From an uncultured Myxococcales bacterium (lineage in GTDB: Bacteria; Myxococcota_A; UBA9042): a stretch of 64,000 nucleotides of DNA. The first letter of the stretch is position 1, and the number at the start of each line of letters is the position of its first letter. The stretch covers positions 31,088 through 95,087 of the forward strand of contig CAJBNH010000002.1 in assembly GCA_903955385.1 (NCBI GenBank). The letters are read 5' to 3'. The position numbers were made by a program, and so were the translations under genes. The notes under the pieces were generated by a model. It was not told the DNA's origin, did no database searches, and saw nothing but the letters and a program-made list of their open reading frames with translations. Below, piece by piece: positions 44,389 to 52,586 of the stretch.

Positions 44389-47082
44389 ATGTTCGTGTCC
44401 TGGCGCTGGATCTCGCAATGGGTCGACACTTCGGGCGTGGACCCCGTGGCCTTTGCCGGCCGCTTCACCTGCACCGTCGCAGAGATCGACCACGTGATCC
44501 AGGTGGGTCCCGGGCTCGAGAACGTGCTGGTCGCCGACGTGATCGGGGTCGAGGACCATCCGAACGCCGACAAACTGCACATTGCGACCGTCGATCTGGG
44601 TGGCCGCACTGAGCGCGTGGTCTGCGGTGCCCCGGACTTGCGTCTGGGGATGCGCGTGCCGTTCGTGCCGCCGGGTGTGACGCTGCCGTCGGGCATCACG
44701 GTGCGCGAGGGAGAGGTCCGTGGTGTGCGTTCGCCCGGCATGCTCGCGTCGGAGGCCGATCTCGGCTTGAGCGAGGATCACACGGGGCTGCTGTCGCTGG
44801 ACGGGTGCACCGCGCCTGCCGGTACGCCGCTGCTCGACGCGGTGGAAGTCTCCGACACGCTTTACGAAGTCGACAACAAGTCGATCACCCACCGCCCTGA
44901 CCTGTGGGGCCAATACGGCATGGCCCGCGAAGTTGCGGCGATGCTGGACAAGCCGCTGCAGCCGCTCGACCTCGCGGTGACGTTGGGGCAGGGCATGCCG
45001 GTCGACCTGCAGGTCCAGGCCCCCGACCTGTGTCCGCGCTATCTTTGCGCTCGCATCGAGGACGTGACCCTTGCGCCGGCACCGGTCGACTTGCGGCTGC
45101 GGCTGCGTCGTCTGGGGGTGCGGCCGATCAGCAACGTGGTCGACGCCACCAATCTGGTGATGCTCGAGACCGGCAACCCGCTGCACGCCTTCGATGCTCG
45201 CTTTCTGCACGGCCAGACGATCCGCGTGCGCCGCGCGACGCCGGGCGAGACTCTCCGCACGCTGGACGGCTCAGACCGCGTATTGACGGCCAACGACTGC
45301 GTGATCGCCGACGCTGACCGTCCCGTCGCCCTGGCCGGTGTCATGGGCGGCGAAGAAAGCGAGATCCGCCCCGACACCCGCACCGTGGTGCTGGAGGCGG
45401 CCGCCTTTGACGCCGCGACCATCCGCAAGACCGCGATGCGACTGGGGATGCGGACCGAGAGCTCGGCCCGCTTCGAGAAGAGCCTCGACCCCGCGCTGGC
45501 CGCGACCGCCGCTCGCCGGTTCCTCGGACTGCTGCTGCAGGTCAGCCCCGGCGCCCGCATCACCAGCGGTCTGGCCGACGTCGGTCCGTTCGGCTCGCAG
45601 CCACCCGCGCCGATTCGCATCGCGACGACCTCGACCTACCTGCGGGGCCGCTTGGGCGTGTCCCCGGCCGAGATGGCCGACGCGTGGATCGACCACTGCC
45701 TGCAAGCGCTCGAATTCCAAGTTGATCGTCAGGGCGATGCGGTGACCGTCACCGTGCCCGGCTTCCGCGCCACCCGCGACATCCGTCTGGCCGAAGACCT
45801 GGTCGAGGAGCTGGGGCGCCACTACGGCTACCAGCGCATTGTCAGCAAGGCGCCGCTGATCCCGTCGCGGCCGCCGGAGCTGCCGCCGCTGCGTCGGCTG
45901 GAACGCGATGTCCGGGCGATTCTGGTCCAGCGGGCCGGTCTGACCGAGGCGCTGCTGTACGGCTTCGACGACGAAAAGCAGCGCACCCGTCTGGGCTTGC
46001 ACGAGCCGACCGCCGACGGCGGCGACCTGCCACGTCTGGGCCTTCGCAACGCGATCTCCAGCGAGATGTCCCGCCTGCGTCGCAATCTGGCGCCCAACCT
46101 GATCAGCGCGATCGAGCGGAACCTTCTGACCGGCGATGGTCGGCAGGCAAGCAAGAAAGGCTTTCAGGTCGGCATGTTCGAGATCGGTCGAGTGTTTGTG
46201 CCGGTGCCCGATCGCACGCTCGCCCCGCACGAGCAGGCCGCCGTCGACCGTGGGGTGCCGGCGCTGCTGGACGACCCAACGGCTGCCGCCACCTACTTGG
46301 GCCGCATGTCGCCGGAGATGCGGCTGGGTGTGACCGAAGCGGCAGCGCGTGCGACGCCCCTGCCGTGGCAGCCGATCCGACTGGGTCTGGTGCTGGCTGA
46401 GCGGCTGGGCGGTGGTGCCGACGGGGCCAAAACCGCGATTCCACCGCAGGAAGTGACCGAGCGCCTGTTCCGCACCGTGGTCGGCGCCCTTGAGGCCGTC
46501 GCCGAGGCCGCGGGGTTGGGCGGCCTGACCGTCACGCGAGGCGACCTGTCGCAGCCTTTGGACCTGCTGCGCTTGCCGGTCGCGGCTCCAGACTTGGGGG
46601 CGACCTGGCTGCACCCACGGCGTCACGGCCTGATTCGCAGTGGCGACAGGGTGTTGGGCGTCGTCTCGGCGCTGCATCCGGCCGTGCGCCAGCGTCTGGA
46701 CGTGCCGGCGGAAGTCGTCCTGGCAGAGCTGGACCTCGGAGCCTTGCTGCAGGGCGAGCGTCTGGTCGTGCGCGGTGGCGCGCCGCCGACCCATCCCGCC
46801 GTGACCCAGGACTTCACCTTGCGGCGACCCCGCACCGACCGCGTCGCCGACCTCGCGGCCGCGCTGCGTCAGGTGGCGGTTGCGGTCTTGCCGGGCAGCG
46901 TCGAGGCGGTTCAGTATCTCTATGGTCTGGACGACGCGACCGGCGCGAACCCCGAGCGGGCACTGACGTTTCGGGTCACCTGCCGCGCGGCCGACCGGAC
47001 CATCGGCTCAGACGAGATCGCCCGGTTGGTCGACAAGGTGAGCGCCCGTTTCGGCGTTCAAGCCGCGCCTGGCGACGCCTAG
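44389..47082 (+). CDS. pheT: Phenylalanyl-tRNA synthetase beta subunit
   Basis: 897 residues, about 100 more than the E. coli protein. The N-terminal tRNA-binding/EMAP-like domain (V-E-D-H-P-N-A-D-K-L) is followed by B3/B4 and B5 regions (R-F-E-K-S-L-D, V-M-G-G-E-E-S-E-I), the core and the C-terminal FDX-ACB domain (last ~95 residues, P-A-V-T-Q-D-F-T-L). The extra length seems to lie in an insertion around residues 600-700 (V-P-V-P-D-R-T-L, A-A-T-Y-L-G-R-M). It follows pheS by 19 nt. Confidence 0.93.
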   Translation: MFVSWRWISQWVDTSGVDPVAFAGRFTCTVAEIDHVIQVGPGLENVLVADVIGVEDHPNADKLHIATVDLGGRTERVVCGAPDLRLGMRVPFVPPGVTLPSGITVREGEVRGVRSPGMLASEADLGLSEDHTGLLSLDGCTAPAGTPLLDAVEVSDTLYEVDNKSITHRPDLWGQYGMAREVAAMLDKPLQPLDLAVTLGQGMPVDLQVQAPDLCPRYLCARIEDVTLAPAPVDLRLRLRRLGVRPISNVVDATNLVMLETGNPLHAFDARFLHGQTIRVRRATPGETLRTLDGSDRVLTANDCVIADADRPVALAGVMGGEESEIRPDTRTVVLEAAAFDAATIRKTAMRLGMRTESSARFEKSLDPALAATAARRFLGLLLQVSPGARITSGLADVGPFGSQPPAPIRIATTSTYLRGRLGVSPAEMADAWIDHCLQALEFQVDRQGDAVTVTVPGFRATRDIRLAEDLVEELGRHYGYQRIVSKAPLIPSRPPELPPLRRLERDVRAILVQRAGLTEALLYGFDDEKQRTRLGLHEPTADGGDLPRLGLRNAISSEMSRLRRNLAPNLISAIERNLLTGDGRQASKKGFQVGMFEIGRVFVPVPDRTLAPHEQAAVDRGVPALLDDPTAAATYLGRMSPEMRLGVTEAAARATPLPWQPIRLGLVLAERLGGGADGAKTAIPPQEVTERLFRTVVGALEAVAEAAGLGGLTVTRGDLSQPLDLLRLPVAAPDLGATWLHPRRHGLIRSGDRVLGVVSALHPAVRQRLDVPAEVVLAELDLGALLQGERLVVRGGAPPTHPAVTQDFTLRRPRTDRVADLAAALRQVAVAVLPGSVEAVQYLYGLDDATGANPERALTFRVTCRAADRTIGSDEIARLVDKVSARFGVQAAPGDA

Positions 47083-47106
47083 CTCGGCGCGGGCAGGGGG
47101 CAGGGC

Positions 47107-48264
47107 ATGGCACATCACGGTCAGCGCGTCCTGTACCTGTCCGGGCCGGTCGAGCCGCCGTGGACCCGCAGCGACAAGAACCTTGTCCGCGCCGTCGCCA
47201 GCCACCTCGAGCGGTATCGCCCGCAAGTGCTCACCCACGAAGGCGTTGTGTCGGGCGACGCCCGGGTCGAGACGATTCCGGCGTGGGGGCCCCGCATCGG
47301 CGGTCACACCCCGCTCGGCCGTCGCATCGGCCTGTTTTCGCGCCTGATGGATGCACAGAAGGTCGATCTGGTGCATCTCTTCTGGCCGGCCGACGCGCTG
47401 GTGGCCACGGTCGTCCGAGCAGCCGCACGGTTGCGGAGTCTGCCGGTCGTGCACACCCTGGTGCGGGCTCCGCGGATGACCGTCGGCATCCGGTACGGTC
47501 TGGTCGGCCAGCGCATCGCCTGTCTGACCCAAGAGACGCAGCAAAGACTGACCGCCGAGGGCGTTCAACACACCTTGTGGGTGCCGCCGGGCATCGAGGT
47601 GCGGCAGCCGATTCCGGCCGGCGAGAAGGCCGCCATCCGTCGCAAGTACCGGATCCCGCTAGACAAGACCGTGATCATCTACACCGGGGACTATGCGCAC
47701 TGCTTTGCCGCGCGGTCGGTGGCGGCCGCCATGCCCCGCGTGCTGCGTCAGACCGACGTGCACTTCGTCATGGCCTGCCGAATCCGCTCAGAGGAGGACG
47801 CGCGGGAGGAGTCGCGGATCAAGGAGGCCGTGACCGCCGACGGCATCGCCGCCCACGTCACGTTCCTGAATGAAGTTGGTAGCTTGCGCGAGCTGTTCGC
47901 CATCTCGACCATCCAGGTGTTCCCGGCCGACAGCTTCCACGAGAAGATGGACCTGCCGATGGTGCTGCTGGAGGGCATGGCGGAGAACCTCGCCACCGTG
48001 GTTGCGACCAAGGCTCCGTTGACCGAGCTGGTGCAAGCCGGCGCCGCGCTTGGCGTTCCGCCGCTGGACCCGGTTGCGCTGGCGGCCGCGGTGGTCGAGT
48101 TGCTCCGGGTGCCGGACAAGTGCAAGCGGTTGGGCGAGGCCGGTCGGGCGCTAGTGGAAGAGCGCTATGACGTTCGGTGGACAGCCCGCCGCTACGAGAC
48201 GCTGTACGACGAGCTGCTGGACGCAACCCCTCACGCGAACAGCGGATCCTGGGGGGGACAGTGA
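47107..48264 (+). CDS. Glycosyltransferase, GT4-like
   Basis: This 385-residue GT-B protein has an N-terminal acceptor domain (L-Y-L-S-G-P, P-W-T-R-S-D-K-N) and a C-terminal nucleotide-sugar half with I-Y-T-G-D-Y, L-F-A-I-S-T-I-Q-V-F-P, and P-M-V-L-L-E-G-M-A (the EX7E-like region, slightly degenerate). It likely transfers a sugar to a lipid- or polymer-linked acceptor. Its TGA overlaps the GTG of the hydrolase by 4 nt, so the next gene is translationally coupled. Confidence 0.82.
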   Translation: MAHHGQRVLYLSGPVEPPWTRSDKNLVRAVASHLERYRPQVLTHEGVVSGDARVETIPAWGPRIGGHTPLGRRIGLFSRLMDAQKVDLVHLFWPADALVATVVRAAARLRSLPVVHTLVRAPRMTVGIRYGLVGQRIACLTQETQQRLTAEGVQHTLWVPPGIEVRQPIPAGEKAAIRRKYRIPLDKTVIIYTGDYAHCFAARSVAAAMPRVLRQTDVHFVMACRIRSEEDAREESRIKEAVTADGIAAHVTFLNEVGSLRELFAISTIQVFPADSFHEKMDLPMVLLEGMAENLATVVATKAPLTELVQAGAALGVPPLDPVALAAAVVELLRVPDKCKRLGEAGRALVEERYDVRWTARRYETLYDELLDATPHANSGSWGGQ

Positions 48265-49415
48265 ACGCACCCTGCGATGCGCTGACGTTGCTGATGTGGG
48301 GGGCGGGGGCGGTGGCCCTGCTCGTCGTCGCCGGTTGGGCGCACCTGCGGTTCTGGACCGCGCGCCTGACGCTGCCGATGGTCTATGCGTCCGAAGAACG
48401 CATCGCCACGCCAGATGGGAGCGCCTTTGAACTCCGCAGGATCCCAACGGATCCCGCCGCGCCGCCGACGTCAGGGTTGCCGCCGCTGCTGCTGGTGCAC
48501 GGGGTCGCCATCAACCACCGCAACCTCGACACCCATCCCGACTGGTCCTTGGCCCGCCACCTCTCCCGGCAAGGACGTGAGGTCTGGCTCCTGACGCTGC
48601 GCACGGGTCTGACCGACCTGTCGCGTGCCCAGCGACGCAGCAGCAATTTCCTGTCGATGGTTCGTTACGACGTGCCGCTGGCCATCGCGCAAGTGCTGCA
48701 GCGAACCGGTGCCAGCCACCTCGACTACGTGGGCTTCTCGATGGGCGGGATGCTGATGTACGCGTCGATCGGCCGCACGGTGCCCCAGACCTCGGTGCGA
48801 CGCGTGGCGTTCATCGGTTCGCCGGGCTTGGGCAAGCGGTTGTCGCTGGTGGGGCTGGACCGGCTCTTGCCGCCGTCCTGGATCCCCGCGGTGCCGCTGC
48901 GGTTTTCCATGCGGATGCTCGCGTTTGCCGCGGGCTGGTCTCGCCGCGACAGCTTGGCCGTCAACCTCGCCAACGCAGCACCCGGACTGGCCGCGCTGTC
49001 TGCCGTGGATGCGATCCGCGACATTCCCGCCGCCGTGGCCGCCGACTTCGTTCGCTGGAGCCGCGCCGGTGGTCCGATCGACGTCGGCGGAACGCCACTG
49101 TTCGACGGTCTGCAGGATGTGCACGTCCCCGCCCTGTTCGTCGCGGGGGCCGGGGACCAGCTGGCTCCCCCGTCTTCGGTGGGCGCAGCAGCCGAGGCTT
49201 GGGGTCGCACGGTCGGCACCGAGAAGCACCTGCTGGTCGTGGGCTTGCAGCACGGGCACAGCGCCGATTACGGTCATGGCGACCTCGCCATCGGCCTGCA
49301 CGCCCCTGCAGAGGTCTACGCGCCCGTCGCAGCCTTCCTGGCCGAATCCACAGCCGCATCAGCATTGCAAGTCACTGTCTCTGCTGACTCTTTCGCCCGC
49401 AGCGAGCCGAACTGA
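48261..49415 (+). CDS. Membrane-anchored alpha/beta hydrolase
   Basis: 384 residues from GTG 48261. A membrane helix near residues 10-28 is followed by an alpha/beta hydrolase fold. It has the H-G-V-A (oxyanion) region, a nucleophile elbow G-F-S-M-G-G with Ser as nucleophile, a likely Asp in A-G-A-G-D-Q, and a His region near L-Q-H-G-H-S-A-D. The fold resembles lipase and polyhydroxyalkanoate-synthase relatives. It sits between two glycosyltransferase genes, overlapping the next start by 1 nt (TGATG), so it may act on the glycolipid or polymer those enzymes make. Confidence 0.75.
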   Translation: MNAPCDALTLLMWGAGAVALLVVAGWAHLRFWTARLTLPMVYASEERIATPDGSAFELRRIPTDPAAPPTSGLPPLLLVHGVAINHRNLDTHPDWSLARHLSRQGREVWLLTLRTGLTDLSRAQRRSSNFLSMVRYDVPLAIAQVLQRTGASHLDYVGFSMGGMLMYASIGRTVPQTSVRRVAFIGSPGLGKRLSLVGLDRLLPPSWIPAVPLRFSMRMLAFAAGWSRRDSLAVNLANAAPGLAALSAVDAIRDIPAAVAADFVRWSRAGGPIDVGGTPLFDGLQDVHVPALFVAGAGDQLAPPSSVGAAAEAWGRTVGTEKHLLVVGLQHGHSADYGHGDLAIGLHAPAEVYAPVAAFLAESTAASALQVTVSADSFARSEPN

Positions 49416-50578
49416 TGCCGACACCTCCCCCTGCCGTCCCCGCCGACCGCCCCCTGCGGATCCTCGTCGATGTCACCACCTGGGTCCCGGGCCGCACCGG
49501 CGTTGGGCTGTACACAGAGCGGGTCTTGCGCGCGTGGCTGGGGCTGGGCACCGGTGACCAGCTGATCGCCGCCTCCAACGTCGGCCACGACGAGCTCCAG
49601 GGCCTGCACGTCACGCGCGTGGGCCCGCGCTTCCCCGTGCGCGCGCTGTGGATGCAGACGCTGCTGCCCGTGCAAGCACTTCGGCTCAAGCCTGACTTCG
49701 CCTTCTATCCCAACTACTTGGGGCCATTGCTGCCACCGTGTCCGTATGTGCTGACAGTGCACGACCTCGCGGTGTTCCTGTACCCGGAGACGTTCACGTT
49801 CAAGAAGCGGGTGCTGCAGAGAGCGGCGCTGCCGACGCTGGTGCGCAACGCCGCCGCGATCCTGACGCCCAGCGAGTCGACCCGCCGCGACGTGCTGCGC
49901 CTGCTGCCCGCCGACCCGCGTCGGGTGGTCGCCACCCCGCTGGCCGCCGCCGACCCGGTCGGACCGCCGCCCTCGCTGGCCGACGTCGCTCGCATCCGGG
50001 GCGAGCTGCACCTGCCCCCGCGCTATCTGCTGGCGGTCGGCACACTGGAACCTCGCAAGAACCTGCCGCGTCTGATTCAGGCGTTCGAGCAGATCGCCGG
50101 GCGTTTCCCGGACTTGCACCTCGTGGTGGCAGGCGGTCGCGGCTGGCGCGACGACGCGATTCGCGCAGCGTTGGGCGAGACCCCGGTGCGTGACCGGGTC
50201 CACTCGGTGGGCTACGTGGACGCCACGTCGTTGCGGGTTCTCTACGCAGAGGCGCTGGCCCTGTGCTACCCGTCGCTGTACGAGGGCTTCGGCCTGCCGG
50301 TGGTCGAGGCGATGGCGTTGGGGACGCCGGTGCTGACCTCGCGTGGGTCGTCGCTGGACGAGGTCGCCGCGGGCGCGGCCGTCGCCGTGGACCCACTGTC
50401 GGTCGAGGCGATCGCGGACGGGATCGAAAAACTGGCGGGAGACGCAGAGTTGCGTGACGATCTGCGGCGTCGAGGGCTCGTTCGCGCTTCTGAGCTCAGC
50501 TGGCACCGCACCGCGCTGGAGACCCGCGCCGTGTTCGCCCGGCTGGCCGCCGGACGCCTGCCTCGCGACGAAGCGTGA
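49415..50578 (+). CDS. Glycosyltransferase family 4 protein
   Basis: 387 residues with strong GT4 signatures: N-terminal G-V-G-L-Y-T-E-R-V-L, middle V-G-T-L-E-P-R-K-N-L-P-R-L-I, and the conserved donor-binding run Y-E-G-F-G-L-P-V-V-E-A-M with E-x7-E. Such enzymes use nucleotide-diphospho-sugars in exopolysaccharide, O-antigen or glycolipid synthesis. It is coupled to the upstream hydrolase gene by a TGATG overlap. Confidence 0.9.
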   Translation: MPTPPPAVPADRPLRILVDVTTWVPGRTGVGLYTERVLRAWLGLGTGDQLIAASNVGHDELQGLHVTRVGPRFPVRALWMQTLLPVQALRLKPDFAFYPNYLGPLLPPCPYVLTVHDLAVFLYPETFTFKKRVLQRAALPTLVRNAAAILTPSESTRRDVLRLLPADPRRVVATPLAAADPVGPPPSLADVARIRGELHLPPRYLLAVGTLEPRKNLPRLIQAFEQIAGRFPDLHLVVAGGRGWRDDAIRAALGETPVRDRVHSVGYVDATSLRVLYAEALALCYPSLYEGFGLPVVEAMALGTPVLTSRGSSLDEVAAGAAVAVDPLSVEAIADGIEKLAGDAELRDDLRRRGLVRASELSWHRTALETRAVFARLAAGRLPRDEA

Positions 50579-50597
50579 ATCGAGTCAGGAGCCCGCG

Positions 50598-50861
50598 ATG
50601 CACCGGCCCTTCACCCCAGACGTTCTGTCCCTGTTGGCGTGTCCGGAGGACGGAAGCCCCCTGCGCTGGGCGCCGGCACCGCTGGTGCAGGAGCTGAACC
50701 GTCAGGTCGATCTTCGCGAGCTCCACGACCTTGGCGGCGGCCTTGTCGACCGCCACATGGACCTCGGGCTGCTGCGCGACGACGGTCAGCGGCTGTATCC
50801 GGTGCGCGCCGGTGTGGCCGACTTGATGGTCGACTCCGCGGTCCTGATCGTCGCGTTGTGA
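50598..50861 (+). CDS. Trm112-like small protein
   Basis: This 87-residue protein has ATG 50598 with CAGGAG 6 nt upstream. It shows the Trm112 pattern: an N-terminal L-L-A-C-P-E-D-G-S-P-L and a C-terminal Y-P-V-R-A-G-V-A-D-L-M. Trm112-type proteins are small partners of methyltransferases or of GT/LPS enzymes. The usual second zinc Cys is absent here (one C only), so metal binding is doubtful. It ends the glycosyltransferase operon and is convergent with the PLP enzyme, 18 nt away. Confidence 0.8.
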   Translation: MHRPFTPDVLSLLACPEDGSPLRWAPAPLVQELNRQVDLRELHDLGGGLVDRHMDLGLLRDDGQRLYPVRAGVADLMVDSAVLIVAL

Positions 50862-50879
50862 CGGAAAGCCCGACGTCGC

Positions 50880-52154
50880 TTACACTTTCTCGAGCGCCTG
50901 CGTCAGATCCGCGATCAAGTCGTCGACGTGCTCGACGCCCACCGACAACCGCACCATCGCCGAAGTGATCCCCATCTCGCGCTGGGTGGCCGGCAGCACG
51001 TCCGCGTGCGTCATCGTGGCCGGGTGCTCTGCCAGCGACTCTGTGCCGCCCAGACTGACGGCCAGCGTCACGAGCTCCAGCGCGTTCAGCAGCCGGAAGG
51101 CCTCCAGCTCGCCTCCTTGGACCTCAAACGTGATGATCGACCCCGGCCCCAGGCACTGCCGACGATACAGGTCGAATTGCGCGTCGCCCTGCTTCAGCAG
51201 CCCCAGGTAGTGCACGCGCTGGATCTTCGGATGATCGTTCAAGAAGTCCGCGATTTGCCGGGCGTTCCTCATCTGGCAGGTCATGCGGACCTTCAGCGTC
51301 TCCAGGCTGCGCATCAGCAGCCACCCCGTCCACGGACCCGACATGGTGCCCAGGAAGGTGCGCAGCGTCCGGACGCGGTCGATCAGCTCCTTGCGCCCCA
51401 GACAGGCACCGGCAATCAAGTCACTGTGCCCACCAAGGAATTTCGTCGCAGAGTACAGCACCAGATCGGCGCCGTGCTTCAGCGGCTGCTGCCACAGCGG
51501 ACCCAGGAACGTGTTGTCCACGATGACGGGAACCTGTCGCCCCGGCGCGGCCCAGCGCCGACTGACCTCAGAGCATGCGGCGATATCCACCAAAGCATTC
51601 GTGGGGTTGGCAGGCGTCTCCAGAAACACGGCCGACAGCTTGCCATGGGCACCGGCCTTCTCCAGCGCAGCTTCCATGGCGACGGCGCCACCGCCCGCCG
51701 GAAACGGAACGCCGGTGATCCCAAAGCGCGGCAGCACGTGGCCCAACAGGTAGTCGGTGCCACCGTAGATCGGCGTGCTGTGGGCGATGAACTCACCGGG
51801 TCGCGCGAACTCCAACAAGGTCGTCGCGCTGGCCGCCATGCCGCTCTCGAAGACGGCGCACGCCTCCGCGTCGTCCCACAGCGTCAGCCGGTCCTCCAGG
51901 ATCTCCAGATCGGGGTTGTTCAGGCGGCTGTAGATGAGCCCAAGCTCCTCGCGTGGCCCCTTTTCGCGCAGGCCGTAGGCGACTTCGAAGAACGCCTTGC
52001 CCTCCTCCGCGGTGCGAAACACGAAGGTAGAAGTCTGGAAGATCGGGGACTTCAGAGCTCCCTCCGACCGGTGGGGGTCGTAGCCGTAGCTCATCATCAG
52101 CGACTCGGGCTTCAGGGGCCGTTCGCCCAGGAAACCTTCTGGCTTGCGGGTCAT
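50880..52154 (-). CDS. PLP-dependent Cys/Met-metabolism enzyme (cystathionine gamma-synthase/methionine gamma-lyase family)
   Basis: This 424-residue protein starts at ATG 52154 with TTGGAG upstream. Full-length family features are visible: Y-S-R-L-N-N-P, E-S-G-M-A-A-S (phosphate loop), D-N-T-F-L-G-P and the PLP lysine in S-A-T-K-F-L-G-G-H-S-D (Lys238). The C-terminal Arg/substrate loop S-L-G-G-T-E-S-L resembles that of gamma-lyases. It may degrade methionine or make cystathionine; sequence alone does not decide. The upstream reading frame to 52262 lacks domain content. Confidence 0.85.
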   Translation of the reverse strand: MTRKPEGFLGERPLKPESLMMSYGYDPHRSEGALKSPIFQTSTFVFRTAEEGKAFFEVAYGLREKGPREELGLIYSRLNNPDLEILEDRLTLWDDAEACAVFESGMAASATTLLEFARPGEFIAHSTPIYGGTDYLLGHVLPRFGITGVPFPAGGGAVAMEAALEKAGAHGKLSAVFLETPANPTNALVDIAACSEVSRRWAAPGRQVPVIVDNTFLGPLWQQPLKHGADLVLYSATKFLGGHSDLIAGACLGRKELIDRVRTLRTFLGTMSGPWTGWLLMRSLETLKVRMTCQMRNARQIADFLNDHPKIQRVHYLGLLKQGDAQFDLYRRQCLGPGSIITFEVQGGELEAFRLLNALELVTLAVSLGGTESLAEHPATMTHADVLPATQREMGITSAMVRLSVGVEHVDDLIADLTQALEKV

Positions 52155-52586
52155 GTGGTTGCGCTCCAAGGGCCGTGGGGGAGGGGCCCGGTCGGCATCG
52201 TCGCTTGGCGGCCCGGGATCCGCAAGGGCACCCGCCGTCGTCGCGGAGGGGACCCGAAACAAGTTTTGTGTGTGTATTTGTAAAGACGGGAACTCCTCAA
52301 AGCCCTCCCGAAGAAGAGGTTCACCGCTATCATTTCACAATCTTACGTTCAATCCACCGCCTTCAGTGGTCTCGCCCAGCGAACCCTCAACGGGCCGCTG
52401 ACTCGCAAAGTGCTTGCCTCTACCGTCTCATAGGATAGAAGGCCCGACTTGGCACTGAACCTCGGTTCGGCGCTCTGCTCCTCGATGCCCGCTCTGCGCA
52501 CCAACGCGCCGCCGCCGCATCCCTACTGGGACCTTCGCCTTGCGAACGTCCACGGCTACCGACCCCGCCGCACAAGAGGACTGCTC
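52155..52586. other. 432-nt divergent intergenic region with an AT-rich core
   Basis: This region separates the PLP-enzyme gene (minus) from the first fibre gene (plus). About 52255-52360 is clearly richer in A and T than the rest of the window (for example TTTTGTGTGTGTATTTGTAAAG). The part just before the fibre gene holds the 15-nt motif ACCGACCCCGCCGCA (52558-52572), 14 nt before the ATG. I could not place a convincing -35/-10 pair on either strand, and found no hairpin or open frame worth calling. Confidence 0.5.
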
